NCBI RefSeq assembly: GCF_028618525.1 | Contig: NZ_JAQITC010000020.1 | Coordinates: 1 to 31,852, forward strand | DNA from: Bartonella sp. AU55XJBT | GTDB taxonomy: Bacteria; Pseudomonadota; Alphaproteobacteria; Rhizobiales; Rhizobiaceae | Direction of reading: 5' to 3' | DNA length: 31,852 bases | Shown here: positions 11,401 through 19,764 of the stretch, one piece after another | Position numbering within the stretch: position 1 is the stretch's first letter | How the letters are laid out: the number at the start of each line of letters is the position of its first letter | Program-made: the position numbers and the translations under genes | The notes under the pieces: model-generated | Database searches by the model: none | Told to the model about the DNA's origin: nothing | Seen by the model: the letters and a program-made list of their open reading frames with translations, nothing else

Positions 11401-12677
11401 TTATCAAGGATGAGTTAGGAAAAGAACGCGTTGTGCATCGTGTTAGCTATGGTGCGCATATTTTTGTTGATGATGGTGATGTGGTTAAACGTGGTCAGCG
11501 TATAGCAGAATGGGATCCTTATACACGCCCAGTTTTAACGGAAGTTGAAGGTTATGTGGGTTTTGAAGATATGGTTGATGGTTTATCAGTCACTGAAACA
11601 GCTGATGAATCTACGGGGATTACGAAGCGTTTGGTGATTGATTGGCGTGCTAATCCACGTGGTGCGGAGCTCAAACCAGCCATTATCATTCACGCAGATA
11701 AAGAAGGTAAATCCATTGCTAAATTGTATAAGGGCGGTGAGGCTCGTTATATGATGTCAGTGGAAACTATTCTTTCTGTTGAGCTTGGTTCTCATGTTAA
11801 AGCTGGTGATGTTATTGCTCGTTTGCCAATGGAAAGTGCCAAGACAAAAGATATTACAGGGGGGCTACCACGGGTGGCAGAGCTTTTTGAAGCGCGTCGT
11901 CCAAAGGATCATGCGATTATTGCTGAAGTCAGTGGTACAATTCGCTTTGGCCGTGGTTATAAGAATAAACGCCGTATTATTATTGAACCAAATGATGAAA
12001 CTCTTGAGCCAGTAGAATATTTGATTCCAAAAGGTAAGTTATTTCACTTCCAAGAAGGCGATCAAATTGAAAAGGGTGATTATATCCTTGATGGTAATCC
12101 AGCACCCCATGATATCTTAGCGATTAAGGGTGTTGAAGCTTTGGCCTCTTACCTTGTGAATGAAATTCAGGAGGTTTATCGTTTGCAGGGGGTTCTTATT
12201 AATGACAAGCACATTGAGGTGATTGTTCGTCAAATGTTGCAAAAGGTTGAAATTACTGAATCTGGAGATTCTGGTTATATTCCAGGTGATAATGTTGATC
12301 GTATTGAACTTGATGAAATCAATGATAATTTGATTGCAGAAGGGAAGAAACCTGCATCTGGTAATCCCATTCTTCTTGGAATTACAAAAGCTTCTCTTCA
12401 AACGCCTTCTTTCATTTCAGCAGCATCGTTTCAGGAAACAACACGTGTTCTGACCGAAGCGGCGGTTTCTGGCAAAATTGATACTTTGCAAGGACTTAAA
12501 GAGAACGTTATTGTCGGTCGTCTTATTCCTGCTGGTACAGGGGGCACGATTTCTCAAATTCGTCGTATTGCAGCAGTTCGTGATGATTTAATTGTAGATG
12601 AACAACGTAAGTCTAGTAATAACGAAGCAGCTAAGGCTATGTTGACAAATATGACAGCCGAAACCGTTGCTGAATAA
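8466..12677 (+). CDS. rpoC: DNA-directed RNA polymerase subunit beta'
   Basis: A 1403-residue beta' subunit. The N-terminal zinc-binding domain shows CLCGKYK and later CEKCG (about 70-90). The catalytic loop NADFDGDQ is at residues 460-467, with Asp462, Asp464 and Asp466 chelating the active-site magnesium. The second zinc site is in [13 protein letters not shown], and the trigger-loop region is around [19 protein letters not shown]. The subunit is complete, ending soon after the conserved [20 protein letters not shown] stretch. ATG 8466 follows GAAGGAGA at 8453-8460. It ends the polymerase operon, with a strong terminator just downstream. Confidence 0.98.
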   Translation: MNHEVMNLFNPQAPAQTFDSIRISIASPEKILSWSYGEIKKPETINYRTFKPERDGLFCARIFGPIKDYECLCGKYKRMKYKGIICEKCGVEVTLSRVRRERMGHIELAAPVAHIWFLKSLPGRISTLLDLTLKDIERVLYFENYIVTEPGLTSLKLHQLLSEEEYMLAIDEFGEDQFTAMIGAEAIYELLASMELDKIANDLRLELAETTSELKQKKLIKRLKIVENFLESGNKPEWMIMKTIPVIPPDLRPLVPLDGGRFATSDLNDLYRRVINRNNRLKRLIELRAPGIIVRNEKRMVQEAVDALFDNGRRGRVITGANKRPLKSLSDMLKGKQGRFRQNLLGKRVDYSGRSVIVTGPELKLHQCGLPKKMALELFKPFIYARLDAKGYSSTVKQAKKLVEKEHPEVWDILDEVIREHPVLLNRAPTLHRLGIQAFEPILIEGKAIQLHPLVCTAFNADFDGDQMAVHVPLSLEAQLEARVLMMSTNNILHPANGAPIIVPSQDMVLGLYYLSIVSEKEPGEGMAFSDIGELHYALENKVVTLHTKIKGRVKNIGKDGKEVAKLYDTTPGRLIIGELLPKNPNISFDIVNQEMTKKNISKMIDHVYRHCGQKETVIFCDRIMQLGFSYACRAGISFGKDDMVIPDSKSRLVAETEALAKEYEQQYNDGLITQGEKYNKVVDAWGKCTDRVADEMMKRIQAVDFDPKTGRQRPMNSIYMMSHSGARGSANQMRQLAGMRGLMAKPSGEIIETPIISNFKEGLTVNEYFNSTHGARKGLADTALKTANSGYLTRRLVDVAQDAIISAVDCGTAKGLTMQPIVDAGQIVASLGQRILGRTALVDILHPVSGEVILEGGAMIEEADVAKIEEAGIQSVQIRSALTCETRLGVCAKCYGRDLARGTPVNQGEAVGVIAAQSIGEPGTQLTMRTFHLGGTAQVVDSSYLEASYEGTVEIRNRNVVRNSEGHLVVMGRNMAILIKDELGKERVVHRVSYGAHIFVDDGDVVKRGQRIAEWDPYTRPVLTEVEGYVGFEDMVDGLSVTETADESTGITKRLVIDWRANPRGAELKPAIIIHADKEGKSIAKLYKGGEARYMMSVETILSVELGSHVKAGDVIARLPMESAKTKDITGGLPRVAELFEARRPKDHAIIAEVSGTIRFGRGYKNKRRIIIEPNDETLEPVEYLIPKGKLFHFQEGDQIEKGDYILDGNPAPHDILAIKGVEALASYLVNEIQEVYRLQGVLINDKHIEVIVRQMLQKVEITESGDSGYIPGDNVDRIELDEINDNLIAEGKKPASGNPILLGITKASLQTPSFISAASFQETTRVLTEAAVSGKIDTLQGLKENVIVGRLIPAGTGGTISQIRRIAAVRDDLIVDEQRKSSNNEAAKAMLTNMTAETVAE

Positions 12678-12704
12678 TTTAAAGACAACGTCATATAATA
12701 AAAA

Positions 12705-12737
12705 AACGTCTGAATAGAAAGTTCAGACGTTTTTTTT
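12705..12737 (+). terminator. Rho-independent terminator of the rpoBC operon
   Basis: AACGTCTGAA (12705-12714) and TTCAGACGTT (12722-12731) form a perfect 10-base stem around a 7-base loop, running straight into eight T residues (12730-12737). An A run before the stem could make it work for the other strand as well. It sits 28 bases after rpoC. Confidence 0.9.
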
Positions 12738-13236
12738 ATATCAAAATGTAGAAGTTGCATATTCCCCTGAAAAATATAATAATAAAAAATTATAAGCTGA
12801 TAGTCGTTTCAAACATTCTTAGTCGTTTATTATTTGGTAGTGGTGCTTATCTTTTTTATTGTTTCCTTTTAAAGTTTTCTTATTTTTGAAGGAAGTATAG
12901 AAATTTTTTTCCAAAATATATGAAGCTCAAAAACCATACTCCAAGGAAAAGAGGCGATTATCTACAAATCAGATAACGATTGATTTGGAATTTTAGAAAA
13001 ATTTTTGATTGATTGCTTCTGTAATGGTTTAAAAGGCCATATAATGAAAAGATCAATAGTCTTTTCTGTAATCTAAAAAATAATTGTTTTTTTGCTGTAT
13101 ACTATTTGTATGATAAGAATACATGTCTTTATATTTTAGAGTATGGGAAAGTAGAGGATAGGGTGCTTACTAAAGTTTTATAAAAAAACAGGCATATTTT
13201 TTATAACAACGTGGTCTATGAAGACAGAATGATAAA
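12738..13236 (+). other. AT-rich intergenic region
   Basis: About 500 very AT-rich bases between the rpoC terminator and the MerR-type gene. No protein-like frame or RNA gene was recognised. TTGTTT at 13084-13089 and TATGAT at 13109-13114 (19-base spacing) could be a weak promoter for the regulator downstream, but this is only a guess. The region looks like decayed sequence, which Bartonella genomes carry in quantity. Confidence 0.4.
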
Positions 13237-13623
13237 ATGTACGAATATTATTCAATTAGAGAATTGACGCGTGAGTTTTCAATAACAGCTCGGACTTTGC
13301 GTTATTATGAAGAAGAAGGGCTTATTATTCCTTTACGGCGTGGAAGTACGCGGCTTTATACACAAACGGACCGTCATAAGTTAAAACAAATACTACGTGC
13401 TAAAAGAGTTAAATTTTCATTGTCTGAAATATCTGAGATGTTGTCTATGGTTGGAGATCCACCTGATGATGAGAAAAAGCTTAAGAAGTTAATTGCAGGA
13501 ATTCATAAAAAGCGAGCTGATTTAAAGAAAATGCAGCATGATATTGATGACCTTCTACAGGATTTAGAACGAATTGAGGAGAATTTTTTTGAGAGCTTAG
13601 CAGAGTTGGGGGTTAATCGTTGA
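13237..13623 (+). CDS. MerR-family transcriptional regulator
   Basis: A 128-residue DNA-binding regulator. The N-terminal winged helix-turn-helix is clear: YSIRELTREFSITARTLRYY at residues 5-24, then EEEGLI, LRRGSTRLYTQTDRHKLKQI and the wing region. The C-terminal part (about 75-120) is rich in charge and looks like the dimerising antiparallel coiled coil. No cysteine metal-binding motif and no effector domain are seen, so the signal is unknown. Alphaproteobacterial proteins of this short type often control amino-acid or fatty-acid breakdown genes, but no such genes are next to it here. It stands alone, in the same direction as the nitroreductase 215 bases downstream. Confidence 0.82.
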   Translation: MYEYYSIRELTREFSITARTLRYYEEEGLIIPLRRGSTRLYTQTDRHKLKQILRAKRVKFSLSEISEMLSMVGDPPDDEKKLKKLIAGIHKKRADLKKMQHDIDDLLQDLERIEENFFESLAELGVNR

Positions 13624-13838
13624 TTATGAAATTTCTTTCATTCCACTTTTAGACAATTTTCTTTTTATTAAAAGAGATAGGTTGTGCTATCCTAATGGGT
13701 GGATGGTCTTTAATGCTGCGTGAAATATAATAAGTCATTTGAAAAAATAGAGCGTGCGCAAAAAGCAGCAAAGGTATTTTCGTAATATATTGTCCTTAAT
13801 AAGCAAAAAATATTTTTCAATTAAAGAAAGTAAAGACA

Positions 13839-14528
13839 ATGGCAGTTTCTCCCATGAGTATTTTTCAATCTATTTTATCGCGAAAGTCAATTCGCGCTTT
13901 TACTGATCAGCCCGTTAGTTTGGAAACAATCAAAGAAATTTTAAAACTTGCAGCACGTGCACCATCTGGAACAAATATTCAGCCATGGCAAGTGATTGTG
14001 CTTACGGGAAGTGTATTACAGAAAGTAGGGCAAGAGCTTTCACAACTTGTGTTTTCAGGTGTAAAAGGAGAACGTGAATATCATTATTATCCACGTCAAT
14101 GGCGTGAACCTTATCTTTCAAGGCGTCGAAAAGTTGGTTTGGATCTTTATCAGAGTCTTGGAATTCAAAAAGGCGATGAAGAAAAAATGCTTCATCAAAA
14201 GGCGCGAAATTTTTTATTTTTCGATGCACCTGTAGGACTTTTGTTTACAATGGATCACGACATGGAAATGGGGAGTTGGCTTGATTTGGGGATGTTTATG
14301 CAGACTATTATGTTAGCAGCACGTGGATTTGGATTAGATACTTGCCCCCAAGCGGCTTTTGCTGATTATCATAAACAGATTCGTACACTTTTATCGATCC
14401 CTTCTGATCGCCATGTTATTTGTGGTATGGCACTTGGTTATCGCGATATGAATGCTCCTGAAAATAATTTTGAGACAGAACGAGAACCGTTAGAAAACTT
14501 TGTACGTTTCATTGAAGCATATCCGTAA
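13839..14528 (+). CDS. Nitroreductase-family FMN oxidoreductase
   Basis: A 229-residue protein of the nitroreductase family, dimeric enzymes that bind FMN and reduce nitro compounds or quinones with NAD(P)H. FMN-phosphate and ring-binding motifs are visible: SRKSIRAFTDQPVS near residues 15-28 and AARAPSGTNIQPWQVIVLTG near 45-64, with the C-terminal ICGMALGYRD. Its length is typical. ATG 13839 is preceded by AAAGAAAGTAAAGACA; an internal Met at 13854 is a possible later start. No operon partner follows. The physiological substrate cannot be told from sequence. Confidence 0.88.
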   Translation: MAVSPMSIFQSILSRKSIRAFTDQPVSLETIKEILKLAARAPSGTNIQPWQVIVLTGSVLQKVGQELSQLVFSGVKGEREYHYYPRQWREPYLSRRRKVGLDLYQSLGIQKGDEEKMLHQKARNFLFFDAPVGLLFTMDHDMEMGSWLDLGMFMQTIMLAARGFGLDTCPQAAFADYHKQIRTLLSIPSDRHVICGMALGYRDMNAPENNFETEREPLENFVRFIEAYP

Positions 14529-14599
14529 AATATTTTGTATAATTAAGCATACATTTTGAATGAGTTGCTGCACTATAGGAAATATTTCCGGTAAGAATC

Positions 14600-14995
14600 T
14601 CACATTCTTATTAAATTCTTAAATAAAAGAATTTGGTTAGAAAGCAGGTACTCCCATCGCGCCCGTGCGTTCAATTCCACAGCATCATTATCATAATACC
14701 CCTCACAATTAGCATAATATTCATGAAGATAATAATCATCTTCGTTACCAAATTCGCGATATGCATCATCACAGATATCTTCATTAACTATTAAAGAGGC
14801 ATTGCTATGAATGTAAGAATTGTCTGAGATAAGAGCATCACAAATAACAGCATTATCCGAAATATGAGCATGATTAGTGCCACAGGCGTTATAATAAATT
14901 TGTGTATTGCCATAGATGTCAACAAAAAAGCTTTTTACTTTAGCATTTCCACAGACACGTGCATTTTGAAAGCCCCGTGCTACATCAACAAACAT
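14600..14995 (-). pseudogene. Hexapeptide-repeat phage-associated protein, N-terminally truncated
   Basis: A 131-residue open frame with irregular repeats built around N-A-x-V/I (QNARVCGNAKV, ISDNAVICDALI, IHSNASLI), spaced as in left-handed beta-helix proteins related to YdcK that are common near Bartonella prophages. Full-length relatives start with a longer non-repeat domain and more repeat turns. Here the frame begins within repeats at the point where a remnant integrase begins on the other strand, so the N-terminus appears to have been lost at a recombination junction near 15000. Function is unknown and expression doubtful. Confidence 0.5.
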
Positions 14996-15002
14996 TCCAG
15001 CT

Positions 15003-15515
15003 ATGCCATGGCAAGAAGTTTCGGCTTTTTATCAGAGCTTGGATGATAAGATCCTTTCCAATTTAGCACTAAAACTCCTTATTTTGACAGAAGCACGATC
15101 ATATCCATTGCGATATTTGCGTCTTGAACAAATAGATAAAAATATATGGACAATACCGAAAGAAAATATGAAGGGTATTGTAGGAAAAGTTTCAGATTTT
15201 CGCGTACCATTGAGTCATGAAGCTTTAAAAGTGATTGAAAAATCTCTCCCTTTTGAGAAAAAAGGTTTTCTCTTTTCTGGTATTACCGGCAAGCCAATTT
15301 CTGATGCAAGCATGGCAAAATATATGACAGTTTGTAGTTTGACTTATCGCCCCCATGGTTTCCGTTCAAGCTTACGGGATGGGATAGCAGAAACAATGTC
15401 AACACCATTTGAAATTGCAGAAACTGTTCTTGCGCATTCAGTTGGGAGTTCAGTGACGAAAGCTTATATGCGAACGGATTTTTTAGAACAACGCCATGCT
15501 CTCTTGGAACAGTAG
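15003..15515 (+). pseudogene. Tyrosine-type phage integrase, C-terminal remnant
   Basis: 170 residues matching the catalytic domain of a P4-type tyrosine integrase, which normally has about 400 residues; the arm-binding and core-binding domains are missing. Visible catalytic parts are the first Arg in LLILTEARSYPLRYLR (the usual Gly of TGxR is Glu), the H-x-x-R box in RPHGFRSSLRDGIAE, the following His in LAHSVGSS, and the nucleophile Tyr in KAYMRTDFLEQR. With the N-terminal half lost it should not recombine DNA. It marks the likely left border region of the prophage and starts where the hexapeptide-repeat gene is cut on the opposite strand. Confidence 0.8.
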
Positions 15516-15817
15516 GCGCTTTTCATTTTAGAAACGACTTGACAGAATTACAAATAGAGAAGTTTTTGTAAAGTTTCCTCAAATTATGTCAGTATCTAAA
15601 TAGGCTTCTTATTATAGCATTTACTTTTATTTTACTTTGAAAAACAAAAGAAATAGATGATGTTTAAAACATCACTTGTCTTTAAATCAGAGAAGGCTGA
15701 AGAGAGCTGCTAAAGTGTGATTTATATATGAAATGAGGCTTTACAATAGTATAGAATATTTGTCAGTTTATTATATCAAGATATTACGATTCGATATTTT
15801 TTAATGTAGAGTAGGTG
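15516..15817 (+). other. Gene-free AT-rich stretch
   Basis: About 300 bases between the integrase remnant and the ParB-domain gene. No coding frame, tRNA or clear attachment-site repeat was seen. It should hold the promoter for the ParB-domain and methyltransferase pair; no convincing -35/-10 pair was singled out. Confidence 0.35.
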
Positions 15818-17149
15818 ATGGCAAAAACTAAAACAATTTCCTTAAAAAAACTTAAACTAGATCTAGAAAATCCTAGAATCTCTAGATCTCTAACTGAAAA
15901 AGAGGCTATAAATTTTCTTTGTGATACAGAAAAGATTTTAGAGTTGGCCGAAGATATTGCTGAAAACGGTTTGTCTCCATGTGAAAAGCTCATGGTATTG
16001 CAGGATGGAGAAAAGTATATTGTTAAAGAAGGGAATAGGCGGCTTGTTGCACTCAAAATTCTTGATAATCCAAGTCTAGCTCCAAGACATCTAAGCAAAA
16101 AGATTAGTGAGTATAGTGAAAACCGTAAAATTCAAATAAATTTTGTAGAATGTGCGATTGCTTCTGACATAGGAGAATCAAATCATTGGATGGTGATAAA
16201 GCATCTAGGTCAAAACAATGGAAAAGGTGTGAAACCATGGAATGCTATACAAAAGACACGTTATTTTCCATCAAATAAGAATAGATTTGCGTATCTATTA
16301 TTTTACCATCTGTTGGAGAATCCTCTTCTACAGTATGATATTACGACCGTGACGCGTTTGATTTCCGGATCAACTTTTTTTGAATACACTGGAATTTATT
16401 ATAATCAGGAAGAAGATAAACTTATTTTTTCTCACCCATATGAAGAAAATTCTGCACTTGATAATTTTTTGAAACAATTTGTAAAAGATATCCTTGAAAA
16501 GAAGGTGCATTCTCGTTCTTGCAATAATGCAAAAGCGATTGCAAAATATTTTGAAACGTTATCTCGGCAATTTGATCTGCATAAGACATTTGTTTATTCT
16601 AAAAATGTCCCTAGAAAAGGTAAGAATAAAAAAGAAACAGAGGATTCTAAAGAGCAATATAGCCTATTTCCAAATGATACGAATAAAGATAAAAATTATC
16701 AAAAATCGAAAGTATATTTCGGGGTTTATGATGAAGAAATCGCAATTCAGTTAAATAATTTAGATGCTATTGCTATAAAGTATGTTTGTATATATTCCTC
16801 AGTAAAAAAATTATCTACTGATTTGGATACACCACTTTTATACATAGCGTTTAGCTGTTTATTCGAAGGGCTGGCAAACCGTTTAGGGCGTAAATCTAAT
16901 GAATCGTTTGATGAATTTTTGAAAAAAATGTTACCGGAAAAAGTATTTAACACCATACCAAATGTAACAGAAGATAGAACAAACACTGTACGGACTCTGA
17001 AGAAAATTAGAGAAAATGCAAATATGGCCAAACACGGTACAATTGCAGCTCCCTTAAATTATCGAGAGATTTCACATCAGATGAAAGTGTTAAAGCCTCT
17101 ATTGGTGTACTTAATCAAAAAAGTGAATCAAGAATGCATAAAGAACTGA
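15818..17149 (+). CDS. ParB N-terminal-domain protein of unknown function
   Basis: A 443-residue protein. The first 85 residues have the layout of the ParB/Srx-like nuclease or CTPase fold: ISLKKLKLDLENPR (7-20), an ENGLSP element (49-54), and YIVKEGNRRLVALKIL (67-82), corresponding to the ParB box with two arginines at 74-75. The rest does not resemble a chromosome-partition ParB: there is no helix-turn-helix and no parA neighbour. The last 80 residues are helical and contain IRENANMAKHGTIAA, reminiscent of HEPN-like R...H motifs but with seven residues between Arg398 and His406, so this is weak. A GTG in frame three bases earlier is possible, but ATG 15818 is preferred. It is followed 78 bases later by a D12 adenine methyltransferase. 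A role in phage defence or DNA modification is an inference from that pairing. Confidence 0.75.
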   Translation: MAKTKTISLKKLKLDLENPRISRSLTEKEAINFLCDTEKILELAEDIAENGLSPCEKLMVLQDGEKYIVKEGNRRLVALKILDNPSLAPRHLSKKISEYSENRKIQINFVECAIASDIGESNHWMVIKHLGQNNGKGVKPWNAIQKTRYFPSNKNRFAYLLFYHLLENPLLQYDITTVTRLISGSTFFEYTGIYYNQEEDKLIFSHPYEENSALDNFLKQFVKDILEKKVHSRSCNNAKAIAKYFETLSRQFDLHKTFVYSKNVPRKGKNKKETEDSKEQYSLFPNDTNKDKNYQKSKVYFGVYDEEIAIQLNNLDAIAIKYVCIYSSVKKLSTDLDTPLLYIAFSCLFEGLANRLGRKSNESFDEFLKKMLPEKVFNTIPNVTEDRTNTVRTLKKIRENANMAKHGTIAAPLNYREISHQMKVLKPLLVYLIKKVNQECIKN

Positions 17150-17227
17150 AAGTACTTTAGCTACTGCTGGCCAATACGAATAAAATATGATAACATAATT
17201 TTGTTTTACTGTTTGAGGTTTACAGAG

Positions 17228-18100
17228 ATGGTTTATAACTATTCTCCATTAAGGTATCCTGGTGGTAAGGCTGCAATTTACGGAAAAATCAAAGAAATAT
17301 TTGAGAAAAATGGGTTAAATGGATGCTCTTATCGTGAACCGTTTGCTGGTGGGGGCGGATTAGCTCTAAAGCTTCTTTTAAATAATGATGTAAAAGATAT
17401 CTATATTAATGATATTGATCCATTCATTTGGAGTTTTTGGCATTGTGTCTTGTACAAGACAGAAGAATTAATAGAAAAAATTGATACAACGACTATTAAC
17501 TTAGCAGAATGGTACACACAAAAAGAAGTTTCTCCTGAAAATGCAGACGTGCTTAGTGTAGGATTTGCAGCGCTCTTTTTAAATCGAACAAACAGATCAG
17601 GAATCATTAAAAATGCTGGTCCTATCGGGGGAAAAGGACAAGTTGGTAATTATAAAATAAACTGTAGATTCAATAAAAAAGATTTAATTAGCCGGATTAG
17701 AAACATAAGTATACAAAAAGATAGGATATATTTAACTCGACTAGATGCGCAGGAATTTTTGCGACATTATGGAAAAAATGAAGACGAAAATATTTGCCTT
17801 TATATAGATCCTCCGTATTTTAAAAAAGGACAAGGGCTGTATACTTCATTTTATAAAACTAAAGATCACTACGATTTAGAAAATATCATTTCTGAACATG
17901 TAAATGTGTTTTGGTTAGTTACTTATGATAACGTAGAAGAGATTAGATCCTTATATAATAAATATCAAAAGTATGAATTTGATATACGGTATTCTCTACA
18001 AAATAAAAGACAAACTCAAGAACTAATGATTTTTTCACCGAAAATCAAAATTCCAGAATCTTTAGAGTGGAATAGAATACCAACTTGCAATGTGGCTTAG
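17228..18100 (+). CDS. D12-class adenine-specific DNA methyltransferase (Dam-like)
   Basis: A 290-residue N6-adenine methyltransferase of the Dam/D12 class, which transfers a methyl group from S-adenosylmethionine to adenine in a short DNA target. Motif X is SPLRYPGGK (6-14), the AdoMet-binding motif I is PFAGGGG (38-44), and the catalytic motif IV DPPY is at 194-197. All key residues are intact. The frame is open back to 17201, but ATG 17228, preceded by GAGGTTTACAGAG, gives the family start. The target sequence cannot be read from the protein. It follows the ParB-domain gene on the same strand with similar very AT-rich codon use, suggesting the two arrived together. Possible roles are modification in a restriction-like pair or protection of phage DNA. 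Confidence 0.9.
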   Translation: MVYNYSPLRYPGGKAAIYGKIKEIFEKNGLNGCSYREPFAGGGGLALKLLLNNDVKDIYINDIDPFIWSFWHCVLYKTEELIEKIDTTTINLAEWYTQKEVSPENADVLSVGFAALFLNRTNRSGIIKNAGPIGGKGQVGNYKINCRFNKKDLISRIRNISIQKDRIYLTRLDAQEFLRHYGKNEDENICLYIDPPYFKKGQGLYTSFYKTKDHYDLENIISEHVNVFWLVTYDNVEEIRSLYNKYQKYEFDIRYSLQNKRQTQELMIFSPKIKIPESLEWNRIPTCNVA

Positions 18101-18182
18101 CTGCTTGCATAAGCAAAATCCATATTCTCAAGTTTTTATAAGTTTAATCACATTTTAATTCTTAAAGGAAAGGTTTGGAGGT

Positions 18183-18401
18183 TTAGTTTTTTAAAAACCA
18201 TTGTTTCATATGTGCAAAAATATTATCTAGCGCGTCCATAAGGCGTGCAAAAGCAAGGATCAGCAAAAAAAGAAAAAATACAATCCACTTCATCAGACGC
18301 GACATCATCTTCACACTTTGATAGGCAATAATCATTTCTTGAAGCATGGCTTTTTCCGTTTCTGTAAGCTCTGTATCGTCTTTTGTTTTTCTTCTAGCCA
18401 T
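18183..18401 (-). CDS. Small membrane protein of the phage lysis block
   Basis: A 72-residue protein beginning MARRKTKDDTELTETEKAM, with a charged N-terminal half and one strongly hydrophobic segment (about residues 41-57, WIVFFLFLLILAFARL). It is the last gene of a leftward block with endolysin and spanin-like genes, so a holin or accessory lysis role is possible, but only position and the membrane segment support this. ATG 18401 follows GGATGGAAAC; a longer form to 18425 is less likely. Confidence 0.55.
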   Translation of the reverse strand: MARRKTKDDTELTETEKAMLQEMIIAYQSVKMMSRLMKWIVFFLFLLILAFARLMDALDNIFAHMKQWFLKN

Positions 18402-18491
18402 GTTTCCATCCACACAAACGTTCACCTAGTGTGTTATGTTTTAAGATCTCTTTTGCTAAGGACAAACTGATGACGTTAACATCTCTTTTGT

Positions 18492-18596
18492 TTAAATAAG
18501 TGGGAACCAACCAATACAAGAAACATACTTATTTGTTTCGCAGCCAACGAGAGAGAGTAGTGCGCACATCAGAATCCCTTTTTTGATTAACTTCAT
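18492..18596 (-). CDS. Rz1-like spanin outer-membrane lipoprotein, overlapping the Rz-like gene
   Basis: A 34-residue frame read in another register from the end of the Rz-like gene. It begins MKLIKKGILMCALLSLVGCE: two or three lysines, a hydrophobic stretch and the lipobox LVGC with Cys19, so a short lipoprotein of 16 residues is predicted after signal peptidase II cleavage. A strong Shine-Dalgarno GGAGGT (plus-strand 18602-18607) stands 5 bases before ATG 18596. It starts inside the Rz-like gene and extends 37 bases beyond its stop, the architecture of overlapping Rz/Rz1 pairs. Rz1 proteins are usually longer and richer in proline, so the call rests on signal, lipobox, ribosome site and position. 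Confidence 0.62.
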   Translation of the reverse strand: MKLIKKGILMCALLSLVGCETNKYVSCIGWFPLI

Positions 18597-18741
18597 TTTC
18601 GACCTCCAGACGTGTTGTTTCTGCCTTTAAAGTTTTTTCTATCTGCTTTTTGCCAAGAGTGAATGCTTTGGCTAAAGCCATAAAAAAAGCGGCTAGAGCC
18701 GCACCTGTTAACAGCAGATTTTTTTTCAACCATAACATCAT
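18529..18741 (-). CDS. Rz-like spanin inner-membrane protein
   Basis: A 70-residue protein beginning MMLWLKKNLLLTGAALAAFF: one N-terminal membrane segment (about 8-24) followed by a charged helix (QIEKTLKAETTRLEVENEVNQKR) likely to form a coiled coil in the periplasm. This is the layout of an inner-membrane spanin, which disrupts the outer membrane after the endolysin has cut the wall, although it is shorter than lambda Rz. AGGAG stands 8 bases before ATG 18741. The gene starts at the stop of the displaced membrane tail of the endolysin (ATGA-type overlap) and contains the Rz1-like lipoprotein start in another frame. Confidence 0.6.
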   Translation of the reverse strand: MMLWLKKNLLLTGAALAAFFMALAKAFTLGKKQIEKTLKAETTRLEVENEVNQKRDSDVRTTLSRWLRNK

Positions 18742-18793
18742 AGGCGGTGCTCCTGAAAGCGTTTGGCGACAAGAAAAATACCAACACCTGCAG

Positions 18794-19327
18794 CTAAAAC
18801 CATGATGGTGGCAAAAGTGCCCATTGCACTGGACCATTGCCTACCAATAACCCGCCAAGACCTGAAAAAGAGCCAATGACTGGTGCCAATGCTTCTGCTG
18901 CCCCCCCCCACCGCTTTTGATGGACAAGACCTTGCAAGCGTTTATCACCCGCCTTTGGTCCATTTCTGTAGTTCTGCAGGGATTGCTTCATATTCACTAT
19001 TATTGAGTTTTTTAACAAGGTTGAGTTACAAAAAGCTGTTGTTCCTATACTATAGCAAAAGGAAACCAATGCCGCGAATTGTTCATTCGTTAATGAAACT
19101 GTAACAGTGCGTTCAACAGCATTCTCAAATTGTCTTAAATCTTGGCAAAGAAGATCTTCGGCTTGCTTTTCAGTGATTGTCGTGCCCTTGTGAACAAAAG
19201 GTTTGCCAGCACTTTTTGTATGTCCATAACCGATTGTCCACACACCGATGGCATCTTTATAAGCATTGAGGCGCAAGCCTTCCCATTGTTTGATGAGAGC
19301 AAGCCCTTCTTGTGATATTTTTCGCAT
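18794..19327 (-). CDS. Phage endolysin (GH24 lysozyme), altered C-terminal part
   Basis: A 177-residue muramidase. The N-terminal part is a good T4-type lysozyme domain: ISQEGLALIKQWEGLRLNAY, then KDAIGVWTIGYGHT, with the catalytic Glu-Asp-Thr triad in place (WEG, YKD, WTIGYG). From 19008 to about 18953 the frame looks shifted: reading one base over restores a family-like stretch with NNSEYEAIPAELQKWT, and a second compensating change returns to frame. Nine consecutive C (plus strand, 18901-18909) follow. The membrane-anchor tail expected at the C-terminus (MGTFATIMVLAAGVGIFLVA and on) is present at 18738-18824 but in another frame. ATG 19327 has GGAGAA upstream; ATGs at 19339 and 19351 are less likely. 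Probably degraded, activity uncertain. Confidence 0.8.
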   Translation of the reverse strand: MRKISQEGLALIKQWEGLRLNAYKDAIGVWTIGYGHTKSAGKPFVHKGTTITEKQAEDLLCQDLRQFENAVERTVTVSLTNEQFAALVSFCYSIGTTAFCNSTLLKNSIIVNMKQSLQNYRNGPKAGDKRLQGLVHQKRWGGAAEALAPVIGSFSGLGGLLVGNGPVQWALLPPSWF

Positions 19328-19430
19328 AAAGTTCTCCATAAAAAAGCCCACACAAGGTGAGGCTGAGTGAAAATCTAAAAATAAATTTTTTCCATCTTGA
19401 CAAATATTCGTTTATAAAAAAGCATACATT

Positions 19431-19734
19431 ATCTTTGAAATATGTTACTATCTTACCTCTGATGGCAAAGATTTGATAGCTGATTGGCTGCGAAAGCTGC
19501 GTGATGTGCAGGCTGAAACTGCAATTATTCGCCGTCTTAATCGTTTAGAGCAAGGAAACTTTGGTGATTTCAAACCGCTTCGTGATAGTGTATGAACTGC
19601 GTATTAATGTTGGTCCCAGTTACCACGTTTATTATGTCCAATCTGGAAAAAACGTATTATTGTTATTATGCAATGTTAGCAAAAAAACACAAGACACTGA
19701 TATCATTCGCGCATGTGCTTGCTGGTGTGATTAG
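19431..19734 (+). pseudogene. HI1419-type (HigB/RelE-like) toxin, inactivated
   Basis: Conceptual translation gives YLTSDGKDLIADWLRKLRD, then RLNRLEQGNFGDFKPLRDSV and a stop. After a two-base shift it continues YELRINVGPSYHVYYVQSGK, LLLLCNVSKKTQDTDI and a final TAG, together the length of a 101-residue RelE-superfamily mRNA-cleaving toxin. Two lesions are visible: the expected start codon reads ATC at 19431, and a TA seems missing in GTATGAACTG near 19592. The frame ends 30 bases before the antitoxin gene, the normal toxin-first order for this family. No functional toxin is expected. Confidence 0.75.
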
Positions 19735-19764
19735 CAAAACCGTAAAGATTAAAGGAGTGCAAGA

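Noticed and set aside
14864..15046. A 60-residue plus-strand frame overlapping the hexapeptide-repeat gene.
   Set aside because: It is a shadow of the opposite strand and the integrase start; no ribosome site or known motif.
15818..17149. Calling this gene a chromosome-partition ParB.
   Set aside because: Only the N-terminal ParB-like boxes are present; the helix-turn-helix and parA neighbour are lacking.
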